The notes below the pieces were generated by a model. That model searched no databases. It had not been told where the DNA came from and worked only from the letters and a program-made list of their open reading frames with translations. From Gemmiger_A avium (GTDB lineage: Bacteria > Bacillota > Clostridia > Oscillospirales > Ruminococcaceae), in the NCBI GenBank assembly GCA_019114585.1, contig DXFE01000088.1, forward strand, positions 1-29,544: a stretch of 29,544 nucleotides of DNA, written 5' to 3'. The position numbers and the translations under genes are program-made. This document shows, piece by piece, positions 23,488 to 29,544 of this stretch. Positions within the stretch are counted from its first letter, which is position 1; each line of letters opens with the position of its first letter.

Positions 23488-24402
23488 TTGAGTTTTGCCC
23501 AGGATGTTAAACAGGAGATCGCAGCCCGCAAGATCACGCGGCCCTGCTGCAGTCTCGCGGCCTGCTATGGATTTGCCTGCTTCGGCCGCTATTTTGACCA
23601 GAACGGCACGGTGCTGCAGACCGAATCCCTGCCGGTGGCCCAGCTGGCCCGCCGGATGTTTGCCCTGAATGGGATTCAGGGGGAACTGGTGGAAAAGAAC
23701 CGCCCCAGCGGCAGCATCTGGGAGTTTGCCGTCAAGGAGCCCACGCAGGTGGCTCATCTGCTGCAGCTGCTGGGCCATACCGGCCAGGAGGCCAGCCTGC
23801 GGATCAATCCCCGGCTGTTCCGCTGCCCCCAGTGCGCCAGCGCCTATGTGGGGGCGGCGTTTCTGTGCTGCGGCACCGTCACCGACCCGCAGAAAGAATA
23901 TCATCTGGAGTTCATGACCGGCCGGCTCAACCTGGCAAAGGACTTCGAGGCTCTGCTGGCGGAGCATGAATTCCGCCCCCACCGCACCCGCCGCAAGGGG
24001 ATGAATGTGGTCTACCTGAAAGCCAGCGAACCCATTGAGGACATTCTTACCTTTATGGGGGCCACCGGCGGCGCGATGGAGATGATGAACCGCAAGGTAT
24101 ACAAGGAACTGCGCAACAAAACAAACCGGCTCAACAACTGCGATACCGCCAATATGGACAAGACTGCCACCGCCAATGTGCAGGCGCTGCGGGCCATTGC
24201 GTTCCTGGAAGAAAACGACGCCCTGGATGCGCTGCCCGATACGCTGCGGCAGGCAGCCGCCATGCGCCGGCAATACCCGGATCTTCCGCTGGCAGCTCTG
24301 GCAGCCCGGTTTGATCCGCCCATCAGCAAATCCGGCCTGTCTCACCGGTTCAAAAAACTGGAAAGCATCGCCGCCCAAATGCAGGAGAAGCAAAAACCAT
24401 GA
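23488..24402 (+). CDS. whiA: DNA-binding regulator WhiA
   Basis: This 304-residue protein belongs to the WhiA family, which controls division and sporulation genes in actinobacteria and affects division and chromosome segregation in Bacillus. It has the LAGLIDADG-like core with CSLAACYGFACFGRYF, FLCCGTVTDPQKEYHLEF and KGMNVVYLK, then NRLNNCDTANMDKTATA, and a C-terminal helix-turn-helix (LPLAALAARFDPPISKSGLS, about 268-287). Translation starts at TTG 23488, where homology (SFAQDVKQEIA) begins and AAAGGAG lies 10 bases upstream. An upstream extension would overlap rapZ. The stop overlaps the dnaE start (ATGA). Confidence 0.96.
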   Translation: MSFAQDVKQEIAARKITRPCCSLAACYGFACFGRYFDQNGTVLQTESLPVAQLARRMFALNGIQGELVEKNRPSGSIWEFAVKEPTQVAHLLQLLGHTGQEASLRINPRLFRCPQCASAYVGAAFLCCGTVTDPQKEYHLEFMTGRLNLAKDFEALLAEHEFRPHRTRRKGMNVVYLKASEPIEDILTFMGATGGAMEMMNRKVYKELRNKTNRLNNCDTANMDKTATANVQALRAIAFLEENDALDALPDTLRQAAAMRRQYPDLPLAALAARFDPPISKSGLSHRFKKLESIAAQMQEKQKP

Positions 24403-27400
24403 GCGATAAACAATTTACCCATCTGCATGTGCATACCGAATACAGCCTGCTGGACGGCGCCTGCCGGATCGACCGGCTGTTCGACCGGGTCAAGGAGCTG
24501 GGCCAGACTGCCATCGCCATCACCGATCACGGGGCCATGTACGGCTGTGTGGATTTTTATAAGGCGGCCAAAAAGGCGGGGATCAAGCCTATCATCGGCT
24601 GCGAGGTATACGTGGCCAACCGTACCCGGTTCGATAAGGTCAGCCGGGTGGACGGCAGCCACCACCTGGTGCTGTTGTGCAAAAACGCCCAGGGCTATAA
24701 AAACCTGATCAAGATGGTTTCCGCCGGCTTTATTGAGGGCTTTTACTCCAAGCCCCGCATCGACCGGGAACTGCTGGAACAGTACCACGAGGGGCTGGTC
24801 TGCCTGTCTGCCTGCCTGGCGGGCGAGGTGCCGCAGGCGCTGCTCTCCGGCGATTATGACCGGGCCCGCAGTATAGCCGAATACTACAACAACCTGTTCG
24901 GGCCGGGAAACTATTTCATCGAGATCCAGGATCACGGCCTGGCGGAACAGCAGCAGATCCTGCCCCAGCTGATCCGCCTGAGCCGGGAAACCGGGATCCC
25001 GCTGGTGGCCACCAACGACGCCCACTATCTGCGCAAAGAGGACGCCCGGATGCAGAGTATCCTGATCTGTATCCAGACCGGCAAAACCATCAAGGACCCG
25101 GACAAGATGGAGTTCGAGACCGACGAATTCTATCTCAAGAGCACCGAGGAGATGTACGACCTGTTCGCCATCGCGCCCGAGGCCTGCGAAAACACAAACC
25201 GCATTGCCGAGATGTGCCAGTTCGACTTTGAGTTCGGCGTCACCAAACTGCCCTACTACGAAGCACCGGACGGAATGGGCAACCAGGAGTATTTTGAAAA
25301 GATGTGCTGGGAGGGCCTGGCCCGCCGGTATGGCGATGGGGTGAACGCCGCGCTGGAGGAGCGCCTGCGCTACGAGATCGACGTGATCCGCCGCATGGGC
25401 TATACCAACTACTACCTGATCGTTTACGATTTTATCCGCTATGCCAAAAGCCAGGGCATCCCGGTGGGGCCGGGGCGCGGCTCCGGCGCGGGCAGCCTGG
25501 CGGCCTACTGCGTGGGCATCACCAACATCGATCCCATCCGGTACAACCTGCTGTTTGAACGTTTCCTGAACCCGGAACGTGTCAGCATGCCGGACTTTGA
25601 CGTGGACTTCTGCTACGAGCGCCGGCAGGAGGTTATCGACTACGTAAACCGGAAATACGGCAGCGATCACGTGGCCCAGATCATCACCTTCGGTACCATG
25701 GCCGCCCGCAACGCCCTGCGGGACGTGGGCCGGGTGCTGGACATCGGGTATCAGAAGGTGGACGCCATTGCCAAGCTGGTGCCCATGGAGCTGAAGATGA
25801 CCCTGGCCCGGGCGCTTACCGTCTCGCCGGAGCTGAAAGCCCAGTACGACGCGGACCCGGTGGTCAAGGAGCTGGTGGATACCGCTGAAAAGATCGAGGG
25901 CATGCCCCGGCACGCCTCCACCCACGCGGCAGGCGTGGTGATTACCCCGGAGGCCACCGACGTGTATGTGCCGCTGGCTTCCAACGACGGGGTGCCGGTG
26001 ACCCAGTTCACCATGACCACCATCGAGGAGCTGGGCCTGCTGAAGATGGACTTTCTGGGCCTGCGCACCCTGACGGTGCTGCACGACGCGGAAGAGATGA
26101 TCCGGGAGATGGAGCCTTCTTTCTCGCTGGATGCCATCTCCTATGAGGATGCGGATACCTACGCCATGCTGGGCCGCGGCGAAACCGAGGGCGTGTTCCA
26201 GCTGGAATCCACCGGAATGAAACAGGTGCTCATGGGCCTGCATCCCCGCAGCCTGGAGGATGTCATCGCCCTGATCTCCCTGTACCGGCCGGGCCCCATG
26301 GACTCCATCCCCACCTACCTGCGCAACCGGCATGACCCGGACAAGATTCGGTACAAGACCCCGCAGCTGGCCCATATTCTGGACGTGACCAACGGCTGTA
26401 TCGTTTACCAGGAGCAGGTCATGCAGATCTGCCGGGAACTGGCGGGCTTCTCCTATGGCCAGGCCGACCTGGTGCGCCGCGCCATGAGCAAGAAAAAGCA
26501 CGACGTCATGGAGAAGGAGCGCCAGCACTTTGTCTACGGCAATACCGAGCCGGGCCACGAGTGCAAGGGCTGCGTGGCCAACGGCATTCCCGCCCAGGTG
26601 GCGAACGAGATCTTTGACGATATGTCCAGCTTCGCCTCCTATGCGTTCAACAAATCCCACGCGGCGGCCTATGCCTATGTGGCGTACCAGACCGCCTATC
26701 TCAAGTGCCACTATCCCGGCCAGTTCATGGCCGCGCTTATGACCAGCGTGCTGGACAACACCGATAAGGTGATCGAGTATTCCGGCGAGTGTCAGCGTCT
26801 GGGTATCCGGGTGCTGCCGCCGGACATCAACATCAGCCAGGGCGGCTTTACGGTGGACGGGGCGGATATCCGCTTCGGGCTGAACGCGGTCAAGAACGTG
26901 GGCCGCAACCTGATCGCCAACGTGGTGCGCCAGCGCAAGGAAAAGCCGTTCCGTTCCCTGTACGATTTCTGCGAGCGGATGCAGGGCAGTGAACTGAACC
27001 GCCGGGCGGTGGAGTGCCTGATCAAGAGCGGCGCGTTCGACAGCTTCGGCTGGTCCCGCCGGGCGCTGAACCAGAACCTGGAGGGCATCCTGAAAAGCGT
27101 GGAGGGCGACCGCCGCCGCAACCTGGAGGGGCAGCTGGACCTGTTTTCCCAGCTGTCCGGCGGGCAGGAGAGTTCGCAGGACTACGCCATGCAGGACGCG
27201 CCCGAATACCCCAAAACCGAGCTGCTGCAGATGGAGCGGGAGGTCAGCGGGCTGTACCTTTCCGGCCATCCGCTGGACGCGTACCGGGAAAACATCAAAA
27301 ATATATCAGGCTGCAAGATAAATGAATTGACAGGCGAGCAGGCAAAAGATTATGATTCTAAGGTAGTGAGGATTGTTTGCGCCGTGGTCAAAACCCGCAT

Positions 27401-27893
27401 GATGACCACCCGTTCCAACACCATGATGGCTTTCACCACGGTGGAAGACCTGACCGGCAGTATGGAGCTGCTGCTGTTCCCCCGCGTGCTGGCGGAATGC
27501 CGCCCGGTGCTGGTGGACAACAGCGTGGTGGTGGTCACCGGCCGCGTTTCGGTCAAGGAAGACGAGGCAGCCAAACTGATCGTGGAGCAGATCGTGCCCA
27601 TTGAGGAGTATCAGCCCGCCGGTGCGGCACGGCCGCGTCAGAGCGAAGCGCCGATGGCCCTGTACCTGAAGCTTCCCTCGCGGGAATGCCCGCAGATGCG
27701 CAAGGTGCAGAACCTGCTCAGCATCTTCGACGGCGGAATGCAGGTGTATATGTATTTCGCCGATGTGCGGCAGCTCACACTGGCGCCCCGCACCATGTGG
27801 GCACTGGATCATCCGCTGCTCCGCAAAGAGCTGGAACGGATCCTTGGCCAGGGAAACGTGGCGGTGCAGGCCGCCCGTGCGCAGAAAAAGTAA
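24399..27893 (+). CDS. dnaE: DNA polymerase III subunit alpha (DnaE)
   Basis: This 1164-residue replicative polymerase has the DnaE order of domains. The N-terminal PHP domain (about 5-280) has HLHVHTEYS, TDHGAMYG and NDAHYL. The polymerase palm has GPGRGSGAGSLAAY and the catalytic aspartates Asp401 and Asp403 (PDFDVDF), with a third near residue 551 (KMDFLGLRT). The fingers follow, then a helix-hairpin-helix region, and an OB fold from about 988 (VRIVCAVVKTRMM). In Firmicutes DnaE works with PolC, often as the error-prone or primer-extending polymerase. Start ATG overlaps the whiA stop. Codons for residues about 965-994 are AT-rich, unlike the rest, and contain a promoter-like sequence. Confidence 0.97.
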   Translation: MSDKQFTHLHVHTEYSLLDGACRIDRLFDRVKELGQTAIAITDHGAMYGCVDFYKAAKKAGIKPIIGCEVYVANRTRFDKVSRVDGSHHLVLLCKNAQGYKNLIKMVSAGFIEGFYSKPRIDRELLEQYHEGLVCLSACLAGEVPQALLSGDYDRARSIAEYYNNLFGPGNYFIEIQDHGLAEQQQILPQLIRLSRETGIPLVATNDAHYLRKEDARMQSILICIQTGKTIKDPDKMEFETDEFYLKSTEEMYDLFAIAPEACENTNRIAEMCQFDFEFGVTKLPYYEAPDGMGNQEYFEKMCWEGLARRYGDGVNAALEERLRYEIDVIRRMGYTNYYLIVYDFIRYAKSQGIPVGPGRGSGAGSLAAYCVGITNIDPIRYNLLFERFLNPERVSMPDFDVDFCYERRQEVIDYVNRKYGSDHVAQIITFGTMAARNALRDVGRVLDIGYQKVDAIAKLVPMELKMTLARALTVSPELKAQYDADPVVKELVDTAEKIEGMPRHASTHAAGVVITPEATDVYVPLASNDGVPVTQFTMTTIEELGLLKMDFLGLRTLTVLHDAEEMIREMEPSFSLDAISYEDADTYAMLGRGETEGVFQLESTGMKQVLMGLHPRSLEDVIALISLYRPGPMDSIPTYLRNRHDPDKIRYKTPQLAHILDVTNGCIVYQEQVMQICRELAGFSYGQADLVRRAMSKKKHDVMEKERQHFVYGNTEPGHECKGCVANGIPAQVANEIFDDMSSFASYAFNKSHAAAYAYVAYQTAYLKCHYPGQFMAALMTSVLDNTDKVIEYSGECQRLGIRVLPPDINISQGGFTVDGADIRFGLNAVKNVGRNLIANVVRQRKEKPFRSLYDFCERMQGSELNRRAVECLIKSGAFDSFGWSRRALNQNLEGILKSVEGDRRRNLEGQLDLFSQLSGGQESSQDYAMQDAPEYPKTELLQMEREVSGLYLSGHPLDAYRENIKNISGCKINELTGEQAKDYDSKVVRIVCAVVKTRMMTTRSNTMMAFTTVEDLTGSMELLLFPRVLAECRPVLVDNSVVVVTGRVSVKEDEAAKLIVEQIVPIEEYQPAGAARPRQSEAPMALYLKLPSRECPQMRKVQNLLSIFDGGMQVYMYFADVRQLTLAPRTMWALDHPLLRKELERILGQGNVAVQAARAQKK
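27327..27356 (+). promoter_or_regulatory. Candidate sigma-A promoter inside dnaE, facing pfkA
   Basis: A perfect TTGACA (27327-27332), an 18-base spacer and TATGAT (27351-27356) lie within the dnaE reading frame. The surrounding 90 bases (27291-27380) have 33 G+C (37%), with ATA, TCA, ACA, TTG, TCT and AGG codons that are scarce around it. The start would be near 27363, about 580 bases before pfkA. Promoter activity is inferred from sequence only. Confidence 0.55.
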
Positions 27894-27942
27894 GATCAAT
27901 CCAAAACACAATGGCAGAAAGAGTATTTGGGAGGCAGCAGTT

Positions 27943-28917
27943 ATGTTGAAGGAAATCAAAACAATCGGTGTATTGACCAGCGGCGGCGACGCGCCTGGCA
28001 TGAATGCTGCCGTACGCGCCGTGGTTCGTACCGGCCTGAGCAAGGGCTTCCGCATGATGGGTATCGAGCGCGGCTATAACGGCCTGCTGAACGGCGAAGT
28101 GCGGGAGATGGATCTGCGCAGCGTGTCTGAGATCATCCACCGCGGCGGCACCATTCTGTACACCGCCCGTTGCCTGGAGTTCAAGACCAAGGAAGGCCAG
28201 CAGAAGGCGGCCGACCGCTGCCGTGAACTGGGCATCGACGCGCTGGTCGTGATCGGCGGCGATGGTTCTTTCCGCGGCGCCAAGGATATGGCTGCTCTGG
28301 GCATTCCCTGCATCGGCATCCCCGGCACCATTGACAACGATATCGCCTGCAGCGAGTACACCATCGGCTACGACACCGCCATGAACACCGCGGTGGAGAT
28401 GGTCGACAAGCTGCGCGACACCACCCAGAGCCATGACCGCTGCAGCGTGGTGGAGGTTATGGGCCGCAACGCCGGCTACATCGCCCTGAATGTGGGCATT
28501 GCCTGCGGCGCCGTGGCCACCCTGATTCCGGAGCGTCCCTACGATCTGGAGCGGGACATCCTGAACCGGATGAAGTTTACCCAGAAGACCGGCAAGAAGC
28601 ACTTTATCGTGATCGTGGCCGAGGGCGTGGGCCATGCCCAGGATATCGCCAACGAGATCCAGGCGGCCACCGGCATTGATTCCCGTGCCACCGTTCTGGG
28701 CCATGTGCAGCGCGGCGGTTCTCCCACCCTGCGGGACCGCGTCACCGCTTCCACCATGGGCTACCACGCTGTGGCCCTGCTGGAGCGCGGCATCTACAAC
28801 CGCGTTGTGGCTGTCTCCGCCGACAAGATCGTCGACTTTGACATCAACGTGGCTCTGTCCATGCACAAGACCATCGACACCTTCCTGCTGGATGTGTCCA
28901 ACACCATCTCCATCTGA
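27943..28917 (+). CDS. pfkA: ATP-dependent 6-phosphofructokinase
   Basis: This 324-residue glycolytic enzyme converts fructose 6-phosphate to fructose 1,6-bisphosphate. It has the nucleotide-site motifs GVLTSGGDAPGMNAA (9-23) and GGDGS (105-109), the catalytic GTIDND with Asp131 (128-133), IGYDTA, MGRNAGYIAL (173-182) and HVQRGGSPTLRDR. Gly after GGD and Ile rather than Lys in GTIDND point to ATP rather than pyrophosphate as donor. ATG 27943 follows GGGAGG at 8 bases. An upstream in-frame extension would overlap dnaE and has no homology. It closes the hprK row, may also be transcribed from the promoter inside dnaE, and ends at a strong terminator. Confidence 0.97.
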   Translation: MLKEIKTIGVLTSGGDAPGMNAAVRAVVRTGLSKGFRMMGIERGYNGLLNGEVREMDLRSVSEIIHRGGTILYTARCLEFKTKEGQQKAADRCRELGIDALVVIGGDGSFRGAKDMAALGIPCIGIPGTIDNDIACSEYTIGYDTAMNTAVEMVDKLRDTTQSHDRCSVVEVMGRNAGYIALNVGIACGAVATLIPERPYDLERDILNRMKFTQKTGKKHFIVIVAEGVGHAQDIANEIQAATGIDSRATVLGHVQRGGSPTLRDRVTASTMGYHAVALLERGIYNRVVAVSADKIVDFDINVALSMHKTIDTFLLDVSNTISI

Positions 28918-28930
28918 GAAACAGTCTTGG

Positions 28931-28969
28931 ATCCCCGTTCCGTCCCTCGTGGCGGAGCGGGGATTTTTT
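28931..28969 (+). terminator. Intrinsic terminator after pfkA
   Basis: ATCCCCGTTCCG (28931-28942) pairs with CGGAGCGGGGAT (28953-28964; one G-T pair) around a 10-base loop, followed by six T. It marks the end of the hprK-pfkA unit. Confidence 0.9.
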
Positions 28970-28985
28970 ATTGTGTTTTGTCCCT

Positions 28986-29014
28986 TTTTCACCTTTTGCG
29001 GCGAACTCTATAGT
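28986..29014 (+). promoter_or_regulatory. Probable sigma-A promoter of the YbjN-like gene
   Basis: TTTTCA (28986-28991), a 17-base spacer and TATAGT (29009-29014), about 45 bases upstream of the start codon. Confidence 0.55.
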
Positions 29015-29061
29015 AAAGGCGGGACCGCACTGCGGCCCCAAGAAAAAGGAGGCAATATCCA

Positions 29062-29544
29062 ATGGCAACTACCATGCGGCAGGCAATCGCCTGTGTGCGG
29101 AACGTTCTGGACCGAAAAGGCTACAACTATCGCTTTGATGCGGACAAAAACAAGTTTACGATGGGGTTCAATCTGAACCGCACCAAACTCAAATCCTGCG
29201 ACATTGTGGTCTATGTGCGGCCCATCAGCGGGGAGGAGAACTACTGCCGGGCCCTGCTGGCCTACGGCAACATCGCCATCAGCGCCGACAAGAGCAGTAT
29301 GGCGCAGGTCTGTGAATACCTGACCCGGGCCAACTATGGCCTGACGGTGGGCAATTTCGAACTGGACCACCGGGACGGCGAGATCCGTTACAAGGTAAGC
29401 ATCAACGTGCGGGACGATCTGCCCGGCGACGACGCGGTGGATGATCTGTGGGCAATTCCTGTGGGGATGTTCAACAAATACGGCGATGGCCTGCTGGCGG
29501 TAAATATGGGCTTCAGCGACGCGGAAGACGCGATCCGTATGGCC
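29062..29544 (+). CDS. YbjN-like domain protein (3' end cut by window edge)
   Basis: ATG 29062 follows AAGGAGG at 9 bases, and the frame stays open for 161 codons to the edge. The stretch LTRANYGLTVGNFELDHRDG and the following EIRYKVSINV resemble the YbjN fold, which is related to type III secretion chaperones and whose function in Firmicutes is unknown. No signal peptide or membrane segment is seen, so it should be cytoplasmic. The start MATTMRQAIACVRNVLDRKG is probably helical. It has its own promoter and stands apart from the pfkA unit. The family call is moderately confident; no function is claimed. Confidence 0.75.
   Translation, partial: MATTMRQAIACVRNVLDRKGYNYRFDADKNKFTMGFNLNRTKLKSCDIVVYVRPISGEENYCRALLAYGNIAISADKSSMAQVCEYLTRANYGLTVGNFELDHRDGEIRYKVSINVRDDLPGDDAVDDLWAIPVGMFNKYGDGLLAVNMGFSDAEDAIRMA

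Noticed and set aside
24342..27269. A 975-codon minus-strand frame under dnaE
   Set aside because: It is a codon-bias shadow of dnaE; the translation has no recognisable motif or ribosome site.
27911..27949. A 12-codon ORF overlapping the pfkA start
   Set aside because: It has no ribosome binding site upstream, so translation is unlikely.
1..29544. Mobile elements, phage genes, CRISPR arrays, tRNA and rRNA genes
   Set aside because: No transposase or integrase motifs, repeat arrays, cloverleaf-like segments or rRNA-like stretches were found on either strand.

Overview
The window reads as chromosomal core DNA from a GC-rich, low-G+C-lineage Firmicute (Clostridia, Oscillospiraceae/Ruminococcaceae, most like the Faecalibacterium–Subdoligranulum–Gemmiger group). 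This is inferred from the gene content: a Tyr T-box leader, HPr kinase/phosphorylase, RapZ and WhiA, fused SecDF, NrdR, a GerA-type germinant receptor operon, AAGGAGG-type ribosome binding sites and sigma-A promoters. No rRNA, tRNA, CRISPR array, insertion sequence or prophage gene was seen. Genes are densely packed and every intergenic gap is under 300 bases once leaders are counted.

Layout. 1-570 (minus, cut by the left edge) is an XRE-type DNA-binding domain fused to a desulfoferrodoxin-like iron protein. It diverges from secG and rnr (780-3241). A long bidirectional terminator separates rnr from a minus-strand pair (3300-6073): a polytopic membrane protein and a PflX-like radical SAM protein, joined by an ATGA overlap. 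Diverging from that pair is tyrS behind a complete T-box riboswitch with UAC specifier. azlC-azlD (branched-chain amino acid exporter) follows, then uraA behind a promoter, a 25-codon leader ORF, a U-rich tract and an intrinsic terminator. Next come an aminotransferase and secDF, then nrdR. A convergent minus pair (14968-15997) encodes DUF4363 and DUF421 proteins. Diverging from it is a three-gene GerA/GerB/GerC germination operon with a sigma-G-like promoter.

The right third is one long plus-strand gene row, hprK-glk-murB-rapZ-whiA-dnaE-pfkA (19650-28917). It brings carbon-catabolite control, glucose phosphorylation, wall precursor synthesis, a nucleotide-binding regulator, a division/sporulation regulator, the replicative polymerase and phosphofructokinase into one probable transcription unit, ending at a strong terminator. 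The window ends inside a YbjN-like gene with its own promoter.

The most interesting observations are: (i) the uraA leader, which has the parts of a pyrBI-like UTP-sensing, translation-coupled attenuator instead of a visible PyrR site; (ii) a 90-base, 37% GC patch inside dnaE that contains a near-consensus sigma-A promoter; (iii) the XRE-desulfoferrodoxin fusion, which keeps all nine expected iron ligands; (iv) the germinant receptor operon with a forespore-type promoter next to a DUF421 gene, in a lineage often described as non-sporing; and (v) a rapZ-whiA pair without the usual yvcK between them. All calls come from reading the sequence; no database search was run.
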